Source: an uncultured Dialister sp.
Lineage (GTDB): Bacteria; Bacillota; Negativicutes; Veillonellales; Dialisteraceae
Direction: 5' to 3'
DNA length: 11,068 nucleotides
NCBI GenBank assembly: GCA_900543165.1
Contig: UQQQ01000062.1
Span: forward strand, 1-11,068
The notes under the pieces were generated by a model. It was not told the origin of the DNA, did not search any database, and saw only the letters and a list, made by a program, of their open reading frames with translations. Positions 5,234 through 10,809 of the stretch are shown here, piece after piece. The position numbers and the translations under genes are program-made. Position 1 is the stretch's first letter. Each line of letters starts with the position of its first letter.

Positions 5234-5262
5234 ATAGTAATATCATACGTCTTATTGCACAA
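5234..5262 (-). promoter_or_regulatory. Candidate promoter of the toxin gene
   Basis: On the minus strand: -35 TTGTGC (5257-5262), 17 bp spacer, -10 TACTAT (5234-5239), predicting a start near 5227 and a leader of about 55 nt. Each hexamer matches the consensus at four of six, weaker than the antitoxin promoter, as usual when antitoxin must exceed toxin mRNA. Confidence 0.5.
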
Positions 5263-5280
5263 AAACCGACTTTTATGTTT

Positions 5281-5383
5281 GCGGCGCTTTCTCATTATTA
5301 TGCGCCGCACCAACATTTCTAATTTCTCATTCGAGCAAAGCTTTCATCCACAATCAAGGGGCAGCACGCCCCAGGGCTACCCC
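5281..5383 (+). repeat. Modular repeat copy 4, reaching into the dgt stop
   Basis: The cleanest copy: GCGGCGC-loop-GCGCCGC hairpin, ACCAACATTTCTAATTTCTC, AAGCTTTCATCC, AATCAAGGGGC, hairpin GGGGCAGCACGCCCC, GGGCTACCCC. The CTA of its last motif (5377-5379) is the complement of the dgt stop codon TAG. Confidence 0.85.
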
Positions 5384-6402
5384 TTTTTAAATGTCCAATA
5401 CCTTGGCACGAAGATGTCCTCATACAGATTGATGGCGAAATTATCGGTGAGCCCTGAAATGTAGTCTACGGCCGCGCGGGGGATATCGCCCTCGGCGAGG
5501 CGGAGCTGTTTCTCGGGGAGACGGTCATAGAAGGCCCCTGATTTATCCCTCTCCGTGTAGTAGGAAAAGAGCATCTTCACCACATGGCTTCCGCGATTGC
5601 GATCAGGGATGAGGTTGTCCGACATATAGACGGCGCGGAACATGAATTTCCTGAAATCCAAAAGGATTCTGTCACCCTCCTCGCACATATGGATGCCGTC
5701 CGTCTCATCCTGCATCGAATGCTCCACGACATCGGTCACCATCGCAGTGATCATAGAGGAGTGCGTCGTCCCGATGCGGCGGCGGATTTCTTTCGGCACA
5801 TCGGCTGCGGTGATAAGACCCATCGACTCCGCATCCTCATAGTCATGGCAGAGGTAGGCGATGCGATCGGCATACTTGATCAGACTGCCTTCGAGCGTGT
5901 GTGCTTGGAGCGGCCCGCAATGGTTCAGCATGCCGTCGAGCACAGGGAGCGTCAGATTCAGCCCCGCGCCGTCCCGCTCGAGTTTCTCCGCGATGCGGAC
6001 GCTCTGCTCATTATGTTCGAAGTGACCATAGATCTCCTGCAGCGCCTGCTCTCCCACATGGCCAAAGGGCGTGTGCCCGAGGTCATGCCCGAGCGCGATC
6101 GCTTCCACGAGGTCTTCATTCAGGGACAGCGCGCGTGCCATCGTCCGCCCGATCTGCGCGACTTCGAGCGTGTGCGTCATTCGCGTTCGATAGTGATCGC
6201 CCTGCGGCGCGATGTAGACCTGCGTCTTGTGCTTCATCCGCCGGAAGGAATTGCTGTGGAGGATGCGGTCGCGATCCCGCGCAAAGTCCGTCCGGAGCGG
6301 GTCCTTCGCCTCCGCATGCATCCGCTTCGCCTCTTTCACATGAAAGGCGCGCGACGACAGGACATCGTATTCTCTCTCTTCGATCCGTTCCCGTGGATTC
6401 AT
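5377..6402 (-). CDS. dgt: Deoxyguanosinetriphosphate triphosphohydrolase-like protein
   Basis: A 341-residue cytoplasmic HD-domain enzyme of the dGTPase family, which hydrolyses dNTPs to nucleoside plus tripolyphosphate and so limits the dNTP pool. The N-terminal RTDFARDRDRILHSNSFRRM (about 37-56), RTRMTHTLEVAQIGRT (72-87), ALGHDLGHTPFGHVGE (103-118), FEHNEQSVR (128-136) and IKYADRIAYLCHDYEDA (175-191) are all diagnostic. Metal ligands are H77, H106, D107 and D179, all present. The length fits the shorter, type 2-like branch, about 340 residues rather than about 500 in E. coli, so the preferred dNTP may differ. ATG at 6402 has AAAGGAGG 7 nt upstream. In many Firmicutes the gene lies before dnaG-rpoD; here it is alone. 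The final residues and stop (TFKKG) fall in a repeat copy, so the C-terminus may have been remodelled by repeat insertion. I see no clean terminator after it. Confidence 0.93.
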   Translation of the reverse strand: MNPRERIEEREYDVLSSRAFHVKEAKRMHAEAKDPLRTDFARDRDRILHSNSFRRMKHKTQVYIAPQGDHYRTRMTHTLEVAQIGRTMARALSLNEDLVEAIALGHDLGHTPFGHVGEQALQEIYGHFEHNEQSVRIAEKLERDGAGLNLTLPVLDGMLNHCGPLQAHTLEGSLIKYADRIAYLCHDYEDAESMGLITAADVPKEIRRRIGTTHSSMITAMVTDVVEHSMQDETDGIHMCEEGDRILLDFRKFMFRAVYMSDNLIPDRNRGSHVVKMLFSYYTERDKSGAFYDRLPEKQLRLAEGDIPRAAVDYISGLTDNFAINLYEDIFVPRYWTFKKG

Positions 6403-6442
6403 AATGGGGCCTCCTTTGGAGAAATACAGTTGTCTTTGCCTT

Positions 6443-6451
6443 ATTGTAGCA
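6443..6451 (-). promoter_or_regulatory. Extended -10 promoter of dgt
   Basis: TGC-TACAAT on the minus strand about 40 nt upstream of the dgt ATG. The expected -35 position falls in GGTTCAGGG repeat DNA with no good match. Confidence 0.65.
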
Positions 6452-6481
6452 TAAACGAGGGGTTCAGGGTTCGGGGTTCAG

Positions 6482-6600
6482 GGTTAGCTCATCGGGCGAG
6501 TTTCCCTTTGATTTCATTGCGAAAGAGATTCAGCAGGTTCTATAGGTTCTACGGGTTCAAAGGGGTTGGTGCGGCGCAAAAAATAATGAAGCGCCGCGGA
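6482..6600 (-). repeat. Modular repeat copy 5
   Basis: Minus-strand copy: GGTTAGC, degraded GGGCGAG...CCC hairpin, TTTGATTTCATTGCGAAAG, GGTTCTATAGG iterations, GGTGCGGCGC-loop-GCGCCGCGG. Its interior resembles copy 3 rather than copies 4, 6 and 7. Confidence 0.78.
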
Positions 6601-6942
6601 GTTTTGATAGCGCTTCGCGCCATCGTCATTTCGAGCGTAGCCGAGAAATCTCTATGGCAGAACGCTCATTGCCTGATGTGAGGCAGCACCAAGACATCGT
6701 TTTTCCTCTGCGCATGCACGCTGATTTCCGCAGTGCAGCAAAGATCGAGGGCTACGCTCGGGATGACGATGTCGGAGAATCCCAGTCACAAGTCACCAGT
6801 CACTCCTAATTCCTAGCCACTCATCTCTGTTTTCAAATTTCATGGAATAGCGGCTCCGCCGCAACTATATTATATTTTGCAACGAAGCTGCCATCACACC
6901 CCTGAACCTCGAACCCCCGAACCCGACACCCCTCTTCTTTTA
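6601..6942. other. Gene-free repeat region between the divergent dgt and DUF3298 genes
   Basis: No gene is seen. It holds a CGTCATTTCGAGCGTAGCCG...GAAATCTCT unit (6624-6655), a related GATCGAGGGCTACGCTCGGG-ATGACG unit (about 6745-6768), a GTCACAAGTCACCAGTCACT/CCTAATTCC module (6783-6843), and CCTGAACC/GAACCC iterations at 6900-6926 that mirror the GGTTCAGGG runs elsewhere. Confidence 0.72.
6783..6843 (+). repeat. GTCACAAG / CCTAATTCC module
   Basis: Third long copy of the module at 4655-4726 and 1146-1228 (inverse), including ACTCATC and TTTCAAATTTCATGG at its right end. Confidence 0.72.
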
Positions 6943-6951
6943 TGCTATAAT
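6923..6951 (+). promoter_or_regulatory. Promoter of the DUF3298 gene
   Basis: -10 TATAAT (6946-6951) preceded by TGC, with CCGACA (6923-6928; four of six) 17 bp upstream. The start codon at 6976 is 24 nt past the -10, so the leader is short. Confidence 0.8.
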
Positions 6952-6975
6952 GAAGAAAAGAAAGGGGGCTTTCCC

Positions 6976-7650
6976 ATGAAACTCACAAATTATCTCTCCA
7001 TCTTCGCGCTCACCGGTGCGCTTCTTTTCGCGATGCCTTCTGCGGAGGCTTCGCTCTGGCCGGGACTGGGAACATCCGCCCAGGAGCGCTCGGGCGCTTT
7101 CCGCACGGATGCCTTCGATACGGACCATGCGGTGATGAAGACGCCCTATCTCCTCTCGCAGGCCAACAATGCGGAATATGCCGGCAAGGTGAATGCCGTC
7201 ATCGGCCGTGAGAAGGCTGACTTCACCGCGTCTCTCCGCAAGGAGAATGAATATGGCAAGACGCTCGGCTGGATGACATGGCATGAAGGAATGATCGGCA
7301 ATTATATCAACAACACGCAGGGCATCACGAGCATCGTCCTCATCTCCCAGACGCTCCGCGCCGGCGCCGCGCATGGCGAGACATACGCCAAGGGGCTCAC
7401 ATGGAACAGCGCCGGCGACCTTCTCTCTCTGAAGGATATCCTTCCTGCCCTCACGGTCTATGATGTGAACCAGTGCATCGAGGTGACCGCGAAGAAGAAG
7501 AACATCCATCTCTTCGATGACCATGCCGTGACAGAGCTTCCGACCAATTTCTACGTCGGCAAGAACCGTGTGGTCTATGCCATCTATCAGCCTTACGACA
7601 TCGCTCCCTACTCCGAAGGCGTCGTGTCGGTCGCGATCGGGAAAATATAA
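6976..7650 (+). CDS. Secreted DUF3298 (RsiV-like) domain protein
   Basis: A 224-residue exported protein. Residues 1-25 are a signal peptide (MKL, hydrophobic core, PSAEA before the likely cut at 25/26). Residues about 48-130 resemble the DUF4163/PdaC-type N-terminal part (TPYLLSQANNAEYAGKVNAV) and 130-224 the DUF3298 domain, ending in FYVGKNRVVYAIYQPYDIAP and YSEGVVSVAIG, the motif found in RsiV and PdaC. In Bacillus these domains sit on the lysozyme-sensing anti-sigma factor RsiV or beside a deacetylase. Here there is no membrane anchor, sigma-binding region or catalytic domain, so a periplasmic or surface binding role is the most I can infer. I prefer ATG 6976 to the open frame from 6877 because GGGGG lies 6-11 nt upstream, a promoter ends at 6951, and it gives a proper signal peptide. 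Monocistronic. Confidence 0.87.
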   Translation: MKLTNYLSIFALTGALLFAMPSAEASLWPGLGTSAQERSGAFRTDAFDTDHAVMKTPYLLSQANNAEYAGKVNAVIGREKADFTASLRKENEYGKTLGWMTWHEGMIGNYINNTQGITSIVLISQTLRAGAAHGETYAKGLTWNSAGDLLSLKDILPALTVYDVNQCIEVTAKKKNIHLFDDHAVTELPTNFYVGKNRVVYAIYQPYDIAPYSEGVVSVAIGKI

Positions 7651-7660
7651 AAGCGGATTC

Positions 7661-7776
7661 AAGGTTAGGGCGTGCCGCCCCCCTGATTGCGTTTGAAAGT
7701 CTTGCGCGAATGAGAAATTAGAAATGAGAAATGCGAAATGGTGGTGCGGCGCATAACAATATGGAAGCGCCGCGGA
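7661..7776 (-). repeat. Modular repeat copy 6
   Basis: Minus-strand copy starting 11 bp after the DUF3298 stop: GGTTAGGGCG, GCCGCCC, CTGATTGCGTTTGAAAG, GAGAAATTAGAAATGAGAAA, GCGAAATGGTGGTGCGGCGC-loop-GCGCCGCGG. It is the inverse of copies 1, 4 and 7 over its whole length. Confidence 0.82.
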
Positions 7777-7902
7777 ATTTCATATAAAGGGGTATTGGGG
7801 CGCTTTATGAATTGCGCGCTCCTTCCTCCACTCCTCACTCCTCACTCCTCACTTTTCCCCGACGTTTTTCAGGAAAATGAGATGGTCTTAGCACGACAAA
7901 TC

Positions 7903-7940
7903 AAAACACCCGCAGCGAAGGGGTACGCTGCGGGTGTTTT
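7903..7940. terminator. Bidirectional terminator between lpxA and the DUF3298 gene
   Basis: Perfect 15 bp stem AAAACACCCGCAGCG (7903-7917) / CGCTGCGGGTGTTTT (7926-7940) with an 8 nt loop. A T6 run follows on the plus strand and T4 on the minus strand. It lies 11 nt past the lpxA stop and can also end the DUF3298 transcript. Just left of it, at about 7828-7852, is a small CTCCTCA tandem array. Confidence 0.9.
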
Positions 7941-7951
7941 TTATTTGCCTT

Positions 7952-8770
7952 TTATCTGTCTCTTTCTCTGGTACGGCAGAGTCCGCGTTCACAGTTGCGC
8001 AGGAAGCGGAGAAGATGCTCTACTTCCGGTGTGGACGGGAAGTCCTGCTCCATTTCTTCGATGGCTTCAGAGAGCTTCATGCCGGAGCGGAAAATGATGC
8101 GATAGGCCTTCTTGAGGAGGCTCTTGCCTTCCGGTGTGATGCCATTTCTGGAAAGGCCGACGCTGTTCAGCCCTACGATGCGGGCCGGATTGCCATCTGC
8201 GATGACGTAAGGGCAGACGTCCTGCACGATCTTGGACATGCCGCCGACCATAGCGCAGGCACCGATCTTGACGAACTGGTGAAGACCGCTCATGCCGCCG
8301 ATGACCGCATGGTCTTCGACAGTGACATGACCTGCCGCGCCCGAGAAGGAGGACATGACGATGTGGTCGCCAAAGCAACAGTTATGCGCGACATGGGTAT
8401 AAGCCTGCAGCATATTGTAAGAGCCGATGCGTGTCTCGCAGTTTTCTCCGGTCGCTCTATGAATGGTGACGTATTCACGGAGAAGATTGTGATCGCCGAT
8501 GACGACAGTGCTGTATTCGTCTGCGAATTTCAGATCCTGCGGGTCTTCTCCAATGACCGCATGCGGATAAATGTGATTCTCTTTACCCATGCGGACATTC
8601 TTCGCGATGACAGCATGCGGTCCGATGATGGTGCCTTCGCCGATCTCGCAGTTTTCTCCGATGTAGGCATAAGCACCGATGACTACATTCTTGTGAATGA
8701 TCGCGCTCGGATGAATAACGGCTGACGGATGGATATCCGGTGCCTCGTTTTTCAATACTTTGAGTTCCAT
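7952..8770 (-). CDS. lpxA: Acyl-ACP--UDP-N-acetylglucosamine O-acyltransferase
   Basis: A 272-residue cytosolic trimeric left-handed beta-helix enzyme, first step of lipid A synthesis: it moves a 3-hydroxyacyl chain from ACP to the 3-OH of UDP-GlcNAc. Hexapeptide repeats run from IHPSAVI (13) to about residue 190, and a helical C-terminal domain starts near 210 (PEGKSLLKKAYRIIFRSG). Catalytic His129 (THVAHN) and the conserved H126, H148 (AGH) and H164 (LHQF) match E. coli H125, H122, H144 and H160. G177 matches the E. coli hydrocarbon-ruler residue G173, which favours longer acyl chains. ATG 8770 has AAAGGGG about 8 nt upstream; an open extension to 8818 has no ribosome site. It is last of the lpxC-fabZ-lpxA series but 402 bp from fabZ, and it carries its own promoter candidate, so it may be transcribed alone. 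Confidence 0.96.
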   Translation of the reverse strand: MELKVLKNEAPDIHPSAVIHPSAIIHKNVVIGAYAYIGENCEIGEGTIIGPHAVIAKNVRMGKENHIYPHAVIGEDPQDLKFADEYSTVVIGDHNLLREYVTIHRATGENCETRIGSYNMLQAYTHVAHNCCFGDHIVMSSFSGAAGHVTVEDHAVIGGMSGLHQFVKIGACAMVGGMSKIVQDVCPYVIADGNPARIVGLNSVGLSRNGITPEGKSLLKKAYRIIFRSGMKLSEAIEEMEQDFPSTPEVEHLLRFLRNCERGLCRTRERDR

Positions 8771-9049
8771 TGTTCTTTCCCCTTTATGACAGCTTGCGCT
8801 GATTTCTTGACCGCCCAAAGGCGTGTTTAAGTTTTCTTAATACATAATCCGCCCATAAACAGTCAAATTATACTTTCATCTCAAGCGAAATCCGGCGATC
8901 CATCGCCGTTTATTATTATTCTCTCTCTATTTCGCCGATTTTTAACCATTTTGAAATTTTGAAAAAATCAGGATCAGGGATCCGCAGCCTCGAGTGACTG
9001 GTGACTAGGGATTAGGTTTGCGATACGAGAAAACCGCTAATTTCAAACC
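8771..9049. other. lpxA leader region
   Basis: No gene is visible. It holds promoter candidates for lpxA, a perfect palindrome CGGCGAT-CC-ATCGCCG at 8893-8908, AT-rich DNA at 8909-8970, and a short GTGACTGGTGACTAGGGATTAGG piece at 8994-9016. Confidence 0.65.
8837..8872 (-). promoter_or_regulatory. Promoter candidates for lpxA
   Basis: Two minus-strand options: TTGACT (8861-8866) with TATTAA (8837-8842) at 18 bp, or an isolated perfect TATAAT at 8867-8872 without a good -35. Either would start transcription 60-100 nt before the lpxA ATG. Confidence 0.45.
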
Positions 9050-9155
9050 TCCGCGGCGCTTCTATATTCTTATGCGTCGCACCACCATTTCGCATTTCTC
9101 ATTCAAGAGAGGCTTTCATCCCCAATCAAAGGACGGCACGTCCCCGGGGCTACCC
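9050..9155 (+). repeat. Modular repeat copy 7, next to the fabZ stop
   Basis: CCGCGGCGC-loop-GCGTCGC hairpin, ACCACCATTTCGCATTTCTC, AGGCTTTCATCCCC, AATCAAAGGACG, hairpin GGACGGCACGTCC, GGGGCTACCCC. The central hairpin carries paired changes relative to copy 4 (GGGGC/GCCCC to GGACG/CGTCC), so the stem is kept while its sequence differs. Confidence 0.83.
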
Positions 9156-9168
9156 CTGACCCGGGGAC
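9140..9168 (-). terminator. Possible weak terminator after fabZ
   Basis: GTCCCCGGG (9140-9148) and CCCGGGGAC (9160-9168) form a 9 bp stem 4 nt after the fabZ stop, overlapping the end of repeat copy 7. No T run follows on the minus strand, so termination is doubtful; it may instead protect the 3' end. Confidence 0.35.
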
Positions 9169-9172
9169 CTTC

Positions 9173-9628
9173 TTATTTCTTGTCTTCCGGCCCTTCATTC
9201 GGATTGAGCAGGTAGAAAAGGAAATCCGCTTCTGCCTTGTGCACGCCATCGACCGAGCATTCGCAGTGGACTTTGCCCATGCGACCGATGATCTTCTTGA
9301 TGACAGCCTTGGTGACCATCTGGTCGCCGGGGAGAACCGGAGAGCGGAAACGGACGTGATCCATGCCGGTGAACATCGGGATGAGGCCTCTGTTTTCTTC
9401 CGGATACTGGAGCGCTACGCCGCCGACCTGCGCCATGGCTTCACAGATGAGAGCGCCCGGCATGACGGGATGTCCCGGGAAATGCCCCTGGAAAAATGGT
9501 TCATTCATGGTGACGGACTTCACGCCGATGGCATAGTCCATCGGGACAAGCTCGGTGATCTTGTCGACCAAGAGCATCGGATAGCGATGCGGCAGGATTT
9601 CCATGATTTCTTCTACGTTGAGTTCCAT
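9173..9628 (-). CDS. fabZ: 3-hydroxyacyl-ACP dehydratase FabZ
   Basis: A 151-residue hot-dog-fold enzyme of type II fatty acid synthesis that dehydrates 3-hydroxyacyl-ACP to trans-2-enoyl-ACP. LPHRYPMLLVDKI at 12-24, the catalytic FFQGHFPGHPVMPG (His49) and CEAMAQVGG (Glu63), and HVRFRSPVLPGDQ at 91-103 are textbook FabZ. The length is normal, with a short charged C-terminal tail (NEGPEDKK). ATG 9628 has AGGAGG 8 nt upstream. It sits between lpxC and lpxA as in many Negativicutes and proteobacteria, which links the competing uses of 3-hydroxyacyl-ACP. It is 170 bp downstream of lpxC, without a terminator in between. Confidence 0.96.
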   Translation of the reverse strand: MELNVEEIMEILPHRYPMLLVDKITELVPMDYAIGVKSVTMNEPFFQGHFPGHPVMPGALICEAMAQVGGVALQYPEENRGLIPMFTGMDHVRFRSPVLPGDQMVTKAVIKKIIGRMGKVHCECSVDGVHKAEADFLFYLLNPNEGPEDKK

Positions 9629-9672
9629 AAGTGTTTCCTCCTTGAAAATGTACGGGGATGGGAATCTATTTT

Positions 9673-9746
9673 AAGTGACTAGTAGCTTGTGACTAGCAGC
9701 TAGGGATTAGGGATTAGGAGTGACTAGTGACTAGTCACTGGTCACC
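9673..9746 (-). repeat. GTGACTAG / CTAGGGATTAGG module between fabZ and lpxC
   Basis: Contains GTGACTAGTAGCTTGTGACT, CTAGGGATTAGGGATTAGG and GTGACTAGTGACTAGTCACT-GGTCACC. It fills much of the 170 bp spacer of the lpxC-fabZ pair. The GTGACTAG/CTAGTCAC ends can fold back on each other. Confidence 0.7.
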
Positions 9747-9798
9747 GGAAAAATGCGCGATGCTTCCTGATAACGATGTGCTGCATCACCATTCCTCA

Positions 9799-10626
9799 TT
9801 ATTTCAGTGCCTGCAGCTTTTCAGACAGCTCGGCATTCAGCTTGTGGCTGCCGAGGACGGCGATGATGTGCGCCTGCAACGGGCCCACGAGGGAAATGTC
9901 GCCCAAGATATCCAGGATCTTGTGACGGACCAGTTCATCCTGAAAGCGGAGCTTCGAGAGACATTTGTCTTCGGAGTAGACGACCGCATTTTCCAGCGTG
10001 CCGCCTTTGCCAAGGCCCATCTTTCTCATGGCTTCGAGCTCCCATGTGAAGCCAATGGTGCGGGCGGGAGAGATTTCTTTTCGATAGCTTTCTTCGTCAA
10101 GGATCACGTCCAGCGTCTGGCAGCCGAGGAGCGGATGCGGATTGATGGAGGTGAAGGTCACGCGAAGGCCATCATAGGGGAGCGCGGCGATGAATTTCTT
10201 GTCGCCCTCATAGACAGCGACGCTGTGATCGAGCGTGAGGACCGGGATGGTTTCTTCCTGCTCTTCGATGCCGGCTTCGAGCACCATGTCGACAAAGGTC
10301 TTGGACGAGCCGTCGCCGACCGGCGGCTCGGCAGAGTCCATCTCGATCAGGCAGTTGTCGATGTGAAGCGCAAAGAGTGCGGAGAGGACATGCTCGACGG
10401 TGAAAACTTTCGCCGCGCCGTCCTCGAGCGTAGTTGCGCGCATGGTATTGGTGATATTCTGGCTCTTCGCAGCGACTGTCGGCGCGCCCGCAAGATCGCT
10501 TCTCCGGAAGAGGATGCCCGTGCCGGCTTTGGCCGGATGCATGGTCATGGTCACAGACAGCCCGGAGTGCAGGCCATTGCCTTTGTAAGTAACCGGTTTC
10601 TGGATGGTGTGCTGTTTTCTATTCAC
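9799..10626 (-). CDS. lpxC: UDP-3-O-acyl-N-acetylglucosamine deacetylase
   Basis: A 275-residue cytosolic zinc amidase, the committed step of lipid A synthesis. Two LpxC domains are visible: the first with GNGLHSGLSVTMTMHPA (16-32), GILFRRSDL (37-45) and FTVEHVLSAL (75-84; catalytic E78, zinc ligand H79); the second with ELVRHKILDILGD (231-243; zinc ligands H235 and D239) and GSHKLNAEL (259-267; catalytic H261). It ends about 30 residues earlier than E. coli LpxC, lacking the C-terminal extension tied to FtsH degradation there. The start is GTG at 10624-10626 with GAAAGG about 8 nt upstream; no in-frame ATG fits better. It is first in the lpxC-fabZ-lpxA series, with a good promoter and a long leader. 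Confidence 0.96.
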   Translation of the reverse strand: MNRKQHTIQKPVTYKGNGLHSGLSVTMTMHPAKAGTGILFRRSDLAGAPTVAAKSQNITNTMRATTLEDGAAKVFTVEHVLSALFALHIDNCLIEMDSAEPPVGDGSSKTFVDMVLEAGIEEQEETIPVLTLDHSVAVYEGDKKFIAALPYDGLRVTFTSINPHPLLGCQTLDVILDEESYRKEISPARTIGFTWELEAMRKMGLGKGGTLENAVVYSEDKCLSKLRFQDELVRHKILDILGDISLVGPLQAHIIAVLGSHKLNAELSEKLQALK

Positions 10627-10780
10627 GATGAGTACCTTTCATGAGAAAGAAAGATCACGGCAAGAAGTCGGAGAGGATCTGGGGAAACACTGCCCGCCTG
10701 CGGTCAGAATGATAAATGCCCCCGATGCAAAGATCCGCCCCGCGATGCCGTTATATATATGTATTCATAATAACTTGTTA

Positions 10781-10809
10781 ATTATATACTGTTTTCAAGA
10801 ACTGTTCAA
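10781..10809 (-). promoter_or_regulatory. Promoter of the lpxC cluster
   Basis: On the minus strand: -35 TTGAAC (10804-10809), 17 bp spacer, perfect -10 TATAAT (10781-10786). The predicted start near 10774 leaves a leader of about 148 nt before the GTG, with an AT-rich first part (TATATATAA) and a GC-rich second part. Confidence 0.8.

Noticed and set aside
5064..5246. 60-codon minus-strand frame overlapping the small toxin (ends ...GKEAVSDKPEEA)
   Set aside because: The end looks protein-like, but there is no ribosome site at its start and it overlaps the 24-codon frame, which has a strong one and a matching antisense RNA.
5584..6681. Plus-strand open frame of 365 codons over dgt
   Set aside because: Antisense to an intact dGTPase gene; the translation is arginine- and histidine-rich without recognisable motifs and runs into repeats.
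8771..8818. Upstream start of lpxA at 8818
   Set aside because: No ribosome site there, whereas ATG 8770 has one and fits the usual LpxA N-terminus.
9727..10644. Plus-strand open frame of 305 codons over lpxC
   Set aside because: Antisense shadow of lpxC, whose active-site residues are all present on the minus strand.
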